Positions 9,021 to 17,727 of a DNA stretch of 41,410 nt are shown piece by piece. The stretch is from contig CAJQSI010000011.1 in NCBI GenBank assembly GCA_905612515.1, positions 1-41,410 of the forward strand. Direction: 5' to 3'. Position 1 is the stretch's first letter. Every line of letters starts with the position of its first letter. The position numbers and the translations under genes were made by a program. The notes under the pieces are model-generated. The model saw only the letters and a program-made list of their open reading frames with translations. It ran no database searches and had not been told where the DNA came from. This stretch comes from an uncultured Opitutales bacterium. GTDB taxonomy: Bacteria > Verrucomicrobiota > Verrucomicrobiia > Opitutales > Seribacteraceae.

Positions 9021-9302
9021 ATGAGTGAAAGCCAAACACGTAACAATCGCAAGGAGCTTCTCGGCATCGTGCGTTCCAAGACTGGTGACAAGTCGCTCAA
9101 GGTGGTGTACGAATACAAAGTGCCTCATCCTCTGTACAAGAAGGAAATCCGCCGAAAAACTACAGTACATGCTCATGACGAAGAAAACCGAGCCGGCGTT
9201 GGCGACCGCGTTCGCATTATGGCGACCCGTCCTCTGAGTAAGCTTAAGCGTTGGCGAGTGGTTTCCATCGTGCATCGCGCCCCGGCCGCTGCCACCGCCT
9301 AA
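9021..9302 (+). CDS. rpsQ: 30S ribosomal protein S17
   Basis: S17 is a primary 16S rRNA-binding protein of the 30S body. The 93 residues compare with 84-90 usual. The OB-fold core is evident: [19 protein letters not shown], then [21 protein letters not shown] and [25 protein letters not shown]. The C terminus adds a short Ala-rich stretch. It lies 12 bp after rpmC, and the start has no Shine-Dalgarno sequence. Confidence 0.95.
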   Translation: MSESQTRNNRKELLGIVRSKTGDKSLKVVYEYKVPHPLYKKEIRRKTTVHAHDEENRAGVGDRVRIMATRPLSKLKRWRVVSIVHRAPAAATA

Positions 9303-9318
9303 TCTATTTCTTACTGTC

Positions 9319-9681
9319 ATGATTCAATTACTTAGCCGCGTGGAGGTCGCCGATAATACGGGAGCAAAGAAAGCTCGTATGATTCGAAGGCTGGGACAGA
9401 ACAAAAAAACGGCAAGCGTGGGCGATGTAATCGTTTGCCACATCAAAGAAAGTTCTACTGATTCAACTGTCAAGAAAGGTTCGGTTGTGAGAGCTGTTGT
9501 AGTTCGCACCAGAGCCCCGATCCGTCGACCCGATGGCAGTTACATTCGATTCGATGAAAATGCCGTGGTATTAGTTGGCAACGATGGAGTTCCTAGCGGC
9601 ACTCGAATCTTCGGCCCCGTTGCTCGTGAACTGCGTTCTAAATTTATGAAAATCATTTCTCTCGCTCCGGAGGTTCTTTGA
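9319..9681 (+). CDS. rplN: 50S ribosomal protein L14
   Basis: L14 binds 23S rRNA at the subunit interface and contacts 16S helix 14. The 120 residues are the normal length (120-122). Characteristic are [32 protein letters not shown], the block [35 protein letters not shown], and [13 protein letters not shown]. The last codons of this gene contain CCGGAGG, which serves as the ribosome-binding site for rplX. Confidence 0.96.
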   Translation: MIQLLSRVEVADNTGAKKARMIRRLGQNKKTASVGDVIVCHIKESSTDSTVKKGSVVRAVVVRTRAPIRRPDGSYIRFDENAVVLVGNDGVPSGTRIFGPVARELRSKFMKIISLAPEVL

Positions 9682-9683
9682 TC

Positions 9684-9941
9684 ATGGCAAAAATGATTAA
9701 AAGAGGAGATGAAGTTACCGTGATTGCCGGTGAACATAAGGACAGAAAAGGTAAAGTTCTCGAAGTTCTTCGGGCGAAGAATCGCATCATTGTAGAAGGT
9801 GTTAATCTTGTTAAGCATCACGAGCGCAAGACCCAGGATAACCCCGAGGGTTCAATTGTAGAAAGAGAAGCCTCTCTGCATTATTCCAACGTGATGCTTT
9901 CATCTCGCCACACCGAGCGAGTGGCAAGTCGAACTTCATAG
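9684..9941 (+). CDS. rplX: 50S ribosomal protein L24
   Basis: L24 is one of the two assembly initiators of the 50S subunit and lies by the tunnel exit. It has 85 residues, shorter than the 103 of E. coli but within the family. The KOW motif [21 protein letters not shown] lies at 7-27, followed by [11 protein letters not shown]. The ATG at 9684 is chosen over an in-frame TTG at 9678 because GGAGG at 9669-9673 is about 10 nt upstream. This is one of the few genes in the cluster with a clear Shine-Dalgarno. Confidence 0.94.
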   Translation: MAKMIKRGDEVTVIAGEHKDRKGKVLEVLRAKNRIIVEGVNLVKHHERKTQDNPEGSIVEREASLHYSNVMLSSRHTERVASRTS

Positions 9942-9961
9942 ATTTTTTTTCACTTCTAGAC

Positions 9962-10540
9962 ATGAGCCAAGCATTTCTACATAAACAATATTTGGAACAA
10001 GTTGCCCCAGCTTTGATGAAGGAGCTTGGGTATAAGAATATTCATCAAGTGCCCAAAGTACTTAAGGTTGTCCTGAACACTGGTTTTGGTGATGAGATGG
10101 ACAAGGCTGGCTTGGAAGACTTACGGAAGGACTTTGCTTCCATTGCCGGACAATCTCCTGTGATATGCAAGGCTCGCATTAGTGTTTCCAATTTCAAGGT
10201 TCGTCAAGGGATGCCCGTTGGACTGATGGTTACCTTGCGAGGAGAGATAATGTGGGATTTTCTCTTTAGACTGCTCGCTATTTCATTGCCCAATATCCGA
10301 GACTTCAGAGGCGTATCATCACGGCTTGATGGCCATGGCAATTACACTCTCGGGATCACTGACCATAGTATTTTCCCCGAAATCAATGTCGAACGTCAGC
10401 GTACTAACATTGGCCTCGACATCAGCATTGTAACTTCTGCCGCGACCGACAAAGAGGGCCATGAACTACTTTCACATCTTGGGATGCCGTTCCGCAAGAC
10501 TTCTTCCGATCAAAAAAATCAGGAAGATGCTGCCGCATAA
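9962..10540 (+). CDS. rplE: 50S ribosomal protein L5
   Basis: L5 binds 5S rRNA in the central protuberance and contacts the P-site tRNA. The 192 residues exceed the usual 179 because of a roughly 12-residue polar/acidic C-terminal tail (ending NQEDAAA). Core motifs include VPKVLKVVLNTGFGDE, the loop ARISVSNFKVRQGMPVG, PNIRDFRGVSSRLDGHGNYTLGI and the family-typical E-INVERQRTNIGLDISIV. There is no Shine-Dalgarno; a TTTTTTTT-rich gap of 20 bp separates it from rplX. Confidence 0.96.
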   Translation: MSQAFLHKQYLEQVAPALMKELGYKNIHQVPKVLKVVLNTGFGDEMDKAGLEDLRKDFASIAGQSPVICKARISVSNFKVRQGMPVGLMVTLRGEIMWDFLFRLLAISLPNIRDFRGVSSRLDGHGNYTLGITDHSIFPEINVERQRTNIGLDISIVTSAATDKEGHELLSHLGMPFRKTSSDQKNQEDAAA

Positions 10541-10570
10541 ATTTTTCATTACAATTATCCCTAAATAATT

Positions 10571-10876
10571 ATGGCAAAAAAATCTACCATTGCTCGCAAC
10601 AATAAGCGTATTCGATTGGTTGAGCGTTACGCTGCCAAGCGAGCTGCCCTCAAGGCCATAATGACTAACCCCGAGACTGATGTGGAGGATTTATACGCCG
10701 CCCAGTCTAAATTAGCCAAACTTCCGCGTAATTCGTCTCCCGTTCGAGTCTCTAGAAGATGTTCGTCTACGGGGAGACCGCGTGCCTTCATTCGGAAATT
10801 TGGTCTTTCTCGCATCACATTTCGAGAGATGGCTTTGCAAGGCAAGTTACCAGGCGTGATCAAGGCCTCGTGGTAA
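10571..10876 (+). CDS. rpsN: 30S ribosomal protein S14, zinc-free long form
   Basis: S14 is a 30S head protein near the A site. At 101 residues it is the long form without the CxxC pairs of the short zinc-binding type; only an isolated Cys is seen ([12 protein letters not shown]). The C-terminal [27 protein letters not shown] is diagnostic. It begins [13 protein letters not shown] after an AT-rich spacer. Use of the zinc-free form, together with the zinc-free S4 in this cluster, implies that these two proteins do not depend on zinc supply. Confidence 0.95.
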   Translation: MAKKSTIARNNKRIRLVERYAAKRAALKAIMTNPETDVEDLYAAQSKLAKLPRNSSPVRVSRRCSSTGRPRAFIRKFGLSRITFREMALQGKLPGVIKASW

Positions 10877-10908
10877 GTATTGTTAATCCCAACCAAGAGA
10901 CTACAAAG

Positions 10909-11307
10909 ATGTCAATCCATGATGCCATAGGTGATTTTATAACCGTTATTCGCAATGCCGGTAGCGTAGGCAAGGAATCTTGCGACTATCCACATTCAAA
11001 ATTACGGGAGGGAATTGCCCGTATTCTTAAGGAGCGCGGTTTTGTCGAAAATTTCGGGGAAGGGATTGATGACAATGGCCGAAAAAGTATTCAGCTTCGA
11101 CTTAAGTACGTAGAGGGAAACCATGCTATCAAAGGAATTTCTCGAGCTAGCACGCCTGGTCTTCGCTCTTATTGCGGTTACAGAGAAATTCCCCGGGTTC
11201 TTGACGGGTTGGGGATTTCGATCCTGAGTACGCCAAAGGGCTTGCTTGATGATTCTTCGGCACGCCGACAAAAGGTTGGCGGAGAAATTCTTTGCAATGT
11301 TTGGTAA
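10909..11307 (+). CDS. rpsH: 30S ribosomal protein S8
   Basis: S8 is a primary 16S rRNA-binding protein and in E. coli the translational repressor of the spc operon. With ATG at 10909 it has 132 residues (family about 130). The open frame extends about 50 codons upstream into rpsN, but the family N terminus MSIHDAIGDFITVIRNA fixes the start. The C-terminal rRNA-binding part has the signature ILSTPKGLLDDSSARRQKVGGEILC; most family members have a Gly-Ile-Met variant at the LLDD position. Confidence 0.95.
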   Translation: MSIHDAIGDFITVIRNAGSVGKESCDYPHSKLREGIARILKERGFVENFGEGIDDNGRKSIQLRLKYVEGNHAIKGISRASTPGLRSYCGYREIPRVLDGLGISILSTPKGLLDDSSARRQKVGGEILCNVW

Positions 11308-11351
11308 ACTCCACTCCCACTCTCTTTAATGAATCAAAGGACAATTTAGAA

Positions 11352-11888
11352 ATGAGCAGGATAGGCAAATTGCCAATAAACATCCCTTCAGGCGTTGAAG
11401 TATCCGTTCAGGATAACCTCGTAAATGTTTCCGGCCCTAAGGGGAAACTTGAAAAGCATTTTTCCAAGCTGGCGCAAATTGCGGTGGAGGATAATGTAGT
11501 TACGGTTACTCCGGCCGACGATACTCGAACTGCTAGGGCAATGCATGGAACAACCCGTTCAATCATATCGAATATGGTCGATGGGGTGGTTAACTCTTAT
11601 TCCAAGGATTTACTTATCGAAGGCGTGGGCTTTAGGGCCGCCGTCAAAGGCAACCTTGTCGACCTAGAATTAGGCTACTCGCATCCCATCGAATATCCGA
11701 TACCTGAAGGTGTGACCGTTACCGTTTCCGACAATGTGAAAATACACGTGGAAGGTCCCGACAAGCAAAAGGTGGGTCAGGTAACTGCCGACATCAAGAG
11801 TTACTACCCGGTTGAGCCTTACAAAGGCAAGGGAGTGCGAATTGTTGGAGAGTTCGTTCGACGCAAGGAAGGCAAAAAATCAGCCTAG
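11352..11888 (+). CDS. rplF: 50S ribosomal protein L6
   Basis: L6 lies near the factor-binding site of the 50S subunit. With the ATG at 11352 it has 178 residues, the family length. The frame is open 20 codons further upstream (ATG 11292, inside rpsH), but MSRIGKLPINIPSGVEV is the canonical start and an AAAGGA lies about 10 nt before it. Two L6 repeats are visible, the second with the diagnostic VEGPDKQKVGQVTADIKSY and EPYKGKGVRIVGEFVRRKEGKK. Confidence 0.95.
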   Translation: MSRIGKLPINIPSGVEVSVQDNLVNVSGPKGKLEKHFSKLAQIAVEDNVVTVTPADDTRTARAMHGTTRSIISNMVDGVVNSYSKDLLIEGVGFRAAVKGNLVDLELGYSHPIEYPIPEGVTVTVSDNVKIHVEGPDKQKVGQVTADIKSYYPVEPYKGKGVRIVGEFVRRKEGKKSA

Positions 11889-11912
11889 ACATACTTAAGG
11901 GCATTTGAAGAC

Positions 11913-12269
11913 ATGAAACTTTCTAAGAAAAGGGAATTGAGACAGAAGCGTCGCTGGCGAATTCGAAAGAAGGTTCACGGCACTGCCGAAAGGCCTCGGT
12001 TGACCATATGTTTTACTAATAAAAACATACATGTGCAGTGCATCGATGATTCTGTCGCCAGAACCCTAGTTGCTTCTTCGACGAATGCTAACGACATGGT
12101 TGGCGTTTTGCCCAATCTTGATGGCTCGGCGAAATTGGGCAAAGTTTTTGCCGAAAGAGCAAAGACTGCAGGTGTTACGACTGTGGTTTTTGATCGTGCT
12201 GGTCGCAAATATCATGGCTGCGTTAAGGCTTTTGCGGAAGCTGTCCGAGCCGCGGGAATAGTATTTTAA
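11913..12269 (+). CDS. rplR: 50S ribosomal protein L18
   Basis: L18 binds 5S rRNA together with L5 in the central protuberance. The 118 residues are standard. The arginine-rich N terminus has RRWRIRKKVHGTAERPRLTICFTNKNIHVQ; later segments are LVASSTN and the C-terminal VVFDRAGRKYHGCVKAFAEAVRAAGIVF. It is placed between rplF and rpsE as expected. Only a weak AAGGGC precedes the start. Confidence 0.95.
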   Translation: MKLSKKRELRQKRRWRIRKKVHGTAERPRLTICFTNKNIHVQCIDDSVARTLVASSTNANDMVGVLPNLDGSAKLGKVFAERAKTAGVTTVVFDRAGRKYHGCVKAFAEAVRAAGIVF

Positions 12270-12291
12270 CCCTTTATAGTGAACGCTTGAA

Positions 12292-12915
12292 ATGAGTAGC
12301 CAACCAAGATTTCCTCAACGTCGAAGAAAACCTGTTCCCGAAAAGGAAGAATCGGAATTCTTTGAAAAAGTAGTGCACATTAACCGTTGCTCCAAGGTCG
12401 TGAAGGGTGGGCGACGCTTCAGCTTTGCCGCACTTGTTGTCGTCGGTGATCAAAACGGCCGAGTTGGCTATGGCTATGGTAAAGCCCAAATGGTTCCCGA
12501 TGCGATACGTAAGGGCACAGATCAAGCTCGTAAAGCCATGAAACTGTATTTTTTGTGCGGGGATACCATCCCTCACCATGTGCACGGGAAAGCCGATGGC
12601 GGGAGAGTGTTTTTACGACCGGCTAGACCTGGTACGGGTATTATTGCAGGTGGCGGAGTTCGAGCTGTGCTTGAAGCAGTTGGAATTAAAAACATCCTTT
12701 CCAAATCCATGGGTTCCAACAACCACTTGGCCGTAGTTACTGCTACAATTCAAGGTCTTCAACAGTTACGCACCGCGGAGGTAATTTCTTCTATTCGGGG
12801 CGAGGAAGTCAAAGGCATGTCAATGGTTTCATCAACAGTTCTCCCCTCCCCTTCTGAACCCGTCGATAATTCTAGCGATTCAACTGAAACTAGTCCATCG
12901 GACATCGAAAAGTAA
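12292..12915 (+). CDS. rpsE: 30S ribosomal protein S5 with acidic tail
   Basis: S5 lies at the back of the 30S body and affects decoding fidelity. It has 207 residues against about 167 in E. coli. The double-stranded-RNA-binding-like fold spans roughly 24-90 (VVHINRCSKVVKGGRRFSF, VGYGYGKAQMVPDAIRKG), followed by the C-terminal domain with RPARPGTGIIAGGGVRAVLEAVGI. Residues from about 177 to 207 are an added Ser/Pro/Asp/Glu-rich tail without family counterpart. rpmD (L30), normally between S5 and L15, is absent; rplO starts 5 nt after the stop. Confidence 0.95.
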   Translation: MSSQPRFPQRRRKPVPEKEESEFFEKVVHINRCSKVVKGGRRFSFAALVVVGDQNGRVGYGYGKAQMVPDAIRKGTDQARKAMKLYFLCGDTIPHHVHGKADGGRVFLRPARPGTGIIAGGGVRAVLEAVGIKNILSKSMGSNNHLAVVTATIQGLQQLRTAEVISSIRGEEVKGMSMVSSTVLPSPSEPVDNSSDSTETSPSDIEK

Positions 12916-12920
12916 TTCAA

Positions 12921-13358
12921 ATGAAGGAACATGCTATACCCGCGGGCGCTACTCATGCACGAAAACGTGTCGGTCGTGGCGAAGGAAATGGACGAGGTAA
13001 AACATGCGGCCGAGGTGAGAACGGAGCAAAATCTCGCTCGGGTTATTCCCTTAGACCTGGATTTGAAGGTGGTCAGATGCCCCTCTTTAGGAAACTTCCT
13101 CGCCGAGGCTTCAGCAACGCTCGCTTTCGGAAAGAGTACGCTCTTGTGAATGTCGGCGAATTGGAAAAGATCCAAGGAGATATTGTCGATCTTGATTCCG
13201 CTAAAGCGGCTGGCATCATCCGTTCAAACGCAATTTCCATTAAACTGCTGGGCAATGGTGAAGTAAAAAAATCTTACAAAGTCAAGGTTTGCAAATGCTC
13301 TTCATCCGCCGAAGAAAAAATAAAGGCTGCCGGGGGATCCGTCGAAACTAGTTCATAG
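12921..13358 (+). CDS. rplO: 50S ribosomal protein L15
   Basis: L15 is a late-assembly 50S protein. The 145 residues match the family (about 144). The N-terminal Gly/Arg-rich extension is clear: RKRVGRGEGNGRGKTCGRGENGAKSR, then FEGGQMPLFRKLPRRGF. The C-terminal domain has IKLLGNGEVKKSYKVKV. It directly follows rpsE without an L30 gene and is 53 bp upstream of secY. That gap holds no recognisable terminator or promoter. Confidence 0.95.
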   Translation: MKEHAIPAGATHARKRVGRGEGNGRGKTCGRGENGAKSRSGYSLRPGFEGGQMPLFRKLPRRGFSNARFRKEYALVNVGELEKIQGDIVDLDSAKAAGIIRSNAISIKLLGNGEVKKSYKVKVCKCSSSAEEKIKAAGGSVETSS

Positions 13359-13411
13359 TGTTCTGGACCTTACTAACTGTCTGAATTTCTATAGGCTTTC
13401 TCTTCTATTAA

Positions 13412-14962
13412 ATGCTATCAGCGTTCACAAATTCGCTCAAAATACCTGAGCTTCGTCAGCGTATATTTTTTACGCTGGCTTTGTTATTTATTGCTCGAGT
13501 GGGTGCGAATGTACCGCTACCCGGAGTTGATCCTACCCCCATCCGCGACTTCTTTGAATGGCGAGCCTTGCAAAGCCAGGATGACGGAAACGATATTCTT
13601 GGCTTTTACAATATGTTCACTGGTGGTGCATTGCTTAATGGTGCCCTCTTTGCCTTGGGTATAATGCCATATATCAGTGCCTCAATTATAATGCAACTAA
13701 TGGGTGCGGTTTTTCCGCAGCTTGCCCGTTTGCAACAGGAGGGTGAGCCCGGTCGTCAAAAAATTGCCCAATATACTCGCTACTTGACAATTGTAATTTG
13801 TTTAGTGCAGGGCGGATTGCTTGCATTGGCATTACGAGACAGTCCTGGTTCTCTGATTCAGGGTTTTAATCCCAATAGTCTTGGCTTGAGCGGTCAACCT
13901 TTCGGCGAAATAGTCGTTTCTCAATCCTCGATGTTTTTCGCCAACACCGTTGTCTTTCTTACCACTGGGACGATAATTTTGATGTGGCTTGGTGAGCAAA
14001 TCACTCAAAGAGGAATCGGGAACGGAATCTCCCTTCTTATAACCGTAGGCATTTTGTCCGACCTTCCGAAGGCACTTGCGGATGCCTACGCATTGGTTTT
14101 CCAAGCTCCAGCTGGCGATAATTTAGTTTGGGTTAAAGCGCTCTTGATGGTTGGCCTTTTTCTCTTGGTTGTTGCCGGTGTAATTGCAGTTACGCAAGCT
14201 CAGCGTAAGATTCCGGTACAATATGCAAAGCGTGTGGTGGGGCGCAAGGTGTACGGTGGTCAAAGCTCCTTTTTGCCTCTAAAGGTAAATTATGCTGGCG
14301 TAATGCCTGTGATTTTCGCAAGTGCGATCCTGATGTTTCCTGCCCAGTTGCTTAGAACACTAGGTGCTGCAATGGCTGACAGTCCTACGGATTCAAACTG
14401 GGCATTAGATTTGGCAGCTATGTTTGCGGGCAGAGGCTTCTTGTATTACTCCGTTTATGCGGGTCTCATACTTGTCTTCAGTTACTTTTGGGTTTCGATT
14501 ATGTTCAAACCTGTACAAATAGCCGATGATTTGAAGAAAAACGGTGGTTATGTTCCCGGAGTCCGGCCAGGTGAGCCTACTGCCCGATTTCTTGACTTTG
14601 TAATGACAAGGCTTACACTTGCAGGATCTATTTTTTTAACCCTAATCGCAGTCTTCCCTGACATTATTTTTAATTTTGCCGGCGTTTCATATAATGTCGC
14701 GACTTTCTTCGGGGGTACTGGTCTTCTCATTATTGTCGGTGTAGTGCTGGATACCATGCGACAAATAGAGACTTTCCTTCTTCAGCGTCACTACGATGGT
14801 TTTTTGCGTAAAGGTCGTTTGCGTGGGCGTAGCGCTTCCGTTCAGGGGCAAGGGATCGAGTCGCTCGAACTTAAAGAGTTTGAGGCTCAGTGGCGTCCTT
14901 TGATTTGGATTTCCGCTGTCCTTCTCATTCTTGGCTTAGCTGCTTCCTTTCTCAAGACATAA
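13412..14962 (+). CDS. secY: Protein translocase subunit SecY
   Basis: SecY is the channel of the Sec translocon in the inner membrane. The 516 residues exceed the E. coli 443; much of the excess is in extended periplasmic loops, as in the segment after the first membrane helix. Family signatures include the N-terminal ELRQRIFFTLALLFIARVGANVPLPGVD, the plug and second-helix region GGALLNGALFALGIMPYISASIIMQL, QRGIGNGISLLI, AQRKIPVQYAKR and PGVRPGEPTARFLD. About ten hydrophobic segments are visible. adk, map, infA and rpmJ, often found next, are missing; rpsM follows after 33 bp. Confidence 0.96.
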   Translation: MLSAFTNSLKIPELRQRIFFTLALLFIARVGANVPLPGVDPTPIRDFFEWRALQSQDDGNDILGFYNMFTGGALLNGALFALGIMPYISASIIMQLMGAVFPQLARLQQEGEPGRQKIAQYTRYLTIVICLVQGGLLALALRDSPGSLIQGFNPNSLGLSGQPFGEIVVSQSSMFFANTVVFLTTGTIILMWLGEQITQRGIGNGISLLITVGILSDLPKALADAYALVFQAPAGDNLVWVKALLMVGLFLLVVAGVIAVTQAQRKIPVQYAKRVVGRKVYGGQSSFLPLKVNYAGVMPVIFASAILMFPAQLLRTLGAAMADSPTDSNWALDLAAMFAGRGFLYYSVYAGLILVFSYFWVSIMFKPVQIADDLKKNGGYVPGVRPGEPTARFLDFVMTRLTLAGSIFLTLIAVFPDIIFNFAGVSYNVATFFGGTGLLIIVGVVLDTMRQIETFLLQRHYDGFLRKGRLRGRSASVQGQGIESLELKEFEAQWRPLIWISAVLLILGLAASFLKT

Positions 14963-14995
14963 CATTTTAAATTTCATTTTAACCACATAATTATC

Positions 14996-15370
14996 ATGGC
15001 TCGCTTGCTTGGAGTAGACATCCCAAACCGTAAAAAAATAGAGTATTCGTTACGATACGTATATGGCATTGGTCCTACACGTTCGAAAAGTGTGCTCGAA
15101 GAAGCTGAAATCGATCCGAATCTGCGCACTCAGGATTTAAGTGAACAAGATTTAAGTAAAATAACGAACGTCATTCTTGAGCGGAAGTATTTAGTGGAGG
15201 GAGATCTTCGTCGAGATGTTACCGCTAACCTTAAAAGACTTCAGAGTATCCGTTCTTACCGTGGACTGCGCCATCAGCGCGGTTTGCCTGTACGTGGACA
15301 ACGTACAATCACTAATGCCCGAACTAGAAAAGGTGGTCGCAAGACCGTGGGTGTCGTTCGCAATAAATAA
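14996..15370 (+). CDS. rpsM: 30S ribosomal protein S13
   Basis: S13 in the 30S head contacts the P-site tRNA and forms bridges to the 50S subunit. The 124 residues are normal. It begins MARLLGVDIPNRKKIEYSLRYVYGIGPTRS, with the helix-two-turn-helix region, followed by VEGDLRRDVTANLKRLQSIRSYRGLRHQRGLPVRGQRT and the basic tail NARTRKGG. It starts the alpha-type section after secY and precedes rpsK by 40 bp. Confidence 0.96.
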   Translation: MARLLGVDIPNRKKIEYSLRYVYGIGPTRSKSVLEEAEIDPNLRTQDLSEQDLSKITNVILERKYLVEGDLRRDVTANLKRLQSIRSYRGLRHQRGLPVRGQRTITNARTRKGGRKTVGVVRNK

Positions 15371-15410
15371 TACCCTTATACAACACCACTCCCATTAAGA
15401 ATATTTTCTC

Positions 15411-16022
15411 ATGAGTAAAGAAGAAGTAAAAGAAACTGTAAGCGACAAGGATAAGGAAAACTCCGCAGAACCTCATTCCAAGGCTTTGCCCGAAAGTGTT
15501 GAGGAAGTATCAGAGAAAGCTCCGGCAAGCGAAACTCCTGTTTCTGAAGCCGGGGGCAAAGATGTGGACGGCGGCGAAAACTCTTCGCCGAAAGAAAAAA
15601 AGGAAGAGACCGCCAAAGACTTGCTCGGAACAGATATCGAGGAGGTAAAGGTTCGCAAGGCTAAGCGAAGCAAGAACGTTACCTCGGGCATTTGTCACGT
15701 AACAGCTACTTTCAATAATACCAAAGTCACCTTTTCCGACCTTAAAGGCAATGTGGTCTCATGGTCGAGTTCCGGGAAGTGTAACTTCAGGGGTTCTCGA
15801 AAATCTACTGCTTATGCCGCTCAGGTTGTTACTCAAGATGCAGGTCGGGTTGCTATGTCTCACGGCATGAAGGAACTAATCGTAAAGATAAAAGGCCCAG
15901 GTATGGGTCGCGATTCCGCAGTGCGTTCCCTGCAAAGCCTCGGATTCAAGGTGTCGTCGATTATAGATGTGACTCCTGTTCCCCACAACGGATGTCGCCC
16001 CCCTAAGCGTCGTCGGGTTTAA
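15411..16022 (+). CDS. rpsK: 30S ribosomal protein S11 with acidic N-terminal extension
   Basis: S11 lies on the 30S platform by the mRNA exit. The family is about 129 residues; this one has 203. The normal core starts near residue 80-85 ([24 protein letters not shown]) and runs to the canonical end [17 protein letters not shown]. Residues 1 to about 78 are a Glu/Ser/Lys/Pro-rich, low-complexity and presumably disordered extension rich in acidic pairs. No internal start with a ribosome-binding site is evident at the core boundary, and the extension is in frame throughout, so it is likely translated. Confidence 0.93.
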   Translation: MSKEEVKETVSDKDKENSAEPHSKALPESVEEVSEKAPASETPVSEAGGKDVDGGENSSPKEKKEETAKDLLGTDIEEVKVRKAKRSKNVTSGICHVTATFNNTKVTFSDLKGNVVSWSSSGKCNFRGSRKSTAYAAQVVTQDAGRVAMSHGMKELIVKIKGPGMGRDSAVRSLQSLGFKVSSIIDVTPVPHNGCRPPKRRRV

Positions 16023-16051
16023 CTAATTTTCATTCACACTTTATTTAAGTC

Positions 16052-16660
16052 ATGTCTCGTTACACTGGACCCACCACTCGCATTAATCGTCGCTTTGGTA
16101 TGGCCTTGTTCCCTGCGAACAAGGCTTTCGAACGAAGAACCTACCCACCTGGTCAACACGGCAGGAACTTTCGCAGAAAGCTAAAGGACTACGGTGTCGG
16201 CTTAAACGAGAAACAGAAATTGCGCTACTCCTTTGGTCTAACTGAAAAGCAGTTTCGCAACACTTTTGAAAAGGCGAAGACCAAACCCGGAGTAACCGGG
16301 GAAGTTTTTCTCACCATGCTTGAGACCCGTTTGGACAATGTGGTATACCGCATGGGATTGGCGAGAACCCGTCAAGCAGCTCGACAATTCGTCAATCATG
16401 GCCACATGCTCGTTAATGGGAAAAAAGTAGATGTTCCAAACTTTCATGTTTCGGCTGGAGATGTTGTCGGCGTTCGTGAAAAAACATCTTCACGGCAACT
16501 CGCAACTCGCAACCTCGAAGATGCGCAATATCGCCCCACCCCTGGTTGGGTGACTGTAAACGTAGATTCTCTTCAGGGAACCGTGGATCGCCTCCCGGAT
16601 CCGGAGGAACTCGACCAGAGCATTAACGTGCAACTGGTTGTTGAATTTTACAGTCGCTAA
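16052..16660 (+). CDS. rpsD: 30S ribosomal protein S4, zinc-free form
   Basis: S4 is a primary 16S rRNA-binding protein and fidelity determinant. The 202 residues fit. It begins MSRYTGPTTRINRRFG and lacks the N-terminal Cys cluster of zinc-binding S4, so it is the C-minus form. The S4 RNA-binding fold contains TRLDNVVYRMGLARTRQAARQFVNHGHMLVNGKKVDVPN. It sits between rpsK and rpoA, the classical alpha-operon order. No Shine-Dalgarno is seen. Confidence 0.96.
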   Translation: MSRYTGPTTRINRRFGMALFPANKAFERRTYPPGQHGRNFRRKLKDYGVGLNEKQKLRYSFGLTEKQFRNTFEKAKTKPGVTGEVFLTMLETRLDNVVYRMGLARTRQAARQFVNHGHMLVNGKKVDVPNFHVSAGDVVGVREKTSSRQLATRNLEDAQYRPTPGWVTVNVDSLQGTVDRLPDPEELDQSINVQLVVEFYSR

Positions 16661-16708
16661 ATCTTACCGACTTCAAACAGATCATATTTTTAACAACTGA
16701 TACTTATT

Positions 16709-17707
16709 ATGGCCAAGCGACTTGGAAAGTTCGAACTCCCAAACCGTCTCATCAAGGAGGAGGAATCCTCAACCGACGTTTACGCGAAATTCATAGCCGA
16801 ACCATTTGAGTCCGGCTATGGGCACACCATCGGCAACGCCTTTCGTCGCGTATTGCTGAGCTCAATTGAAGGAGCAGCTATTTCGACGTTGAAGCTTGAT
16901 CAAGCTCAGCATGAATTTCAAAGCTTGGATGGCATTTGCGAGGATGTTTGCGACATTGTACTTAACCTGAAAAGAGTTCTTCTGGTTTGCCACAAAACAG
17001 AACCTTTTGAGCTCACTCTCGATATAGAAAAAGAAGGTGAGATTACAGCTGCCGACATTGCTCCCGTTGATGGCGTTGAAGTTATAAACCCTAAGCAAAT
17101 AATCCTCACAACAGATCGCAAGTTGCGAGTACAGGCGGAGATGACCGTTACGATGGGTCGCGGGTTTTGCCTCGGAGAGGACAATAAGAGTGAAGACCAG
17201 CCTCTCGGGGTAATTAACATCGATGCTTTATATAGTCCGGTTAAGCTCGTCAAATACGATGTTCAGAATACCCGAGTCGGCCAAATAACCGACTATGATA
17301 AGCTTATTTTGGAAGTGCATACGGACGGTCGCATTACACCTGACGATGCACTCAAGCAATCTGCGGCAATACTCCGTCATCACCTTGATGTTTTTGAGGA
17401 AATCAGTGACGATGAAATTCAGTTTGAAAGTCAAACTAAGGAAGTTAGCGAAGAACAAAATCGCTTGCGCAATTTGCTTAGTATGAGCGTGAATGAAATC
17501 GAACTTTCCGTTCGTGCTGCGAATTGTCTTAACAATGCCAATATTACAACAGTTGGCGAGTTAGCCACCAAGTCTGAGCCCGATATGCTTAAATACCGCA
17601 ACTTCGGCAAAAAATCTCTAAACGAAATCAAACAGAAACTCGAGCAACTCGGCTTGTCCTTGGGCATGAAGTTTGAAAATCGCTTGCTTGAACCTTTTGC
17701 CAACTAA
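16709..17707 (+). CDS. rpoA: DNA-directed RNA polymerase subunit alpha
   Basis: The alpha subunit dimerises to nucleate RNA polymerase. The 332 residues match the family. The N-terminal domain (about 1-235) has AEPFESGYGHTIGNAFRRVLLSSIEGAA and the Asp-Gly-Arg-Ile-Thr stretch HTDGRITPDDALKQSA. A linker rich in Glu follows, then the C-terminal domain (about 257-325) with VRAANCLNNANI and FGKKSLNEIKQKL; the Arg, Asn-Cys and Gly-Lys-Lys-Ser positions used for UP-element contact are kept. rplQ follows by 20 bp. Confidence 0.97.
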   Translation: MAKRLGKFELPNRLIKEEESSTDVYAKFIAEPFESGYGHTIGNAFRRVLLSSIEGAAISTLKLDQAQHEFQSLDGICEDVCDIVLNLKRVLLVCHKTEPFELTLDIEKEGEITAADIAPVDGVEVINPKQIILTTDRKLRVQAEMTVTMGRGFCLGEDNKSEDQPLGVINIDALYSPVKLVKYDVQNTRVGQITDYDKLILEVHTDGRITPDDALKQSAAILRHHLDVFEEISDDEIQFESQTKEVSEEQNRLRNLLSMSVNEIELSVRAANCLNNANITTVGELATKSEPDMLKYRNFGKKSLNEIKQKLEQLGLSLGMKFENRLLEPFAN

Positions 17708-17727
17708 TACCTTTTACATTCTTTCCC

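Noticed and set aside
10759-10908. Fifty-codon upstream extension of S8
   Set aside because: It overlaps rpsN in another frame and has no family counterpart; the S8 N terminus fits ATG 10909.
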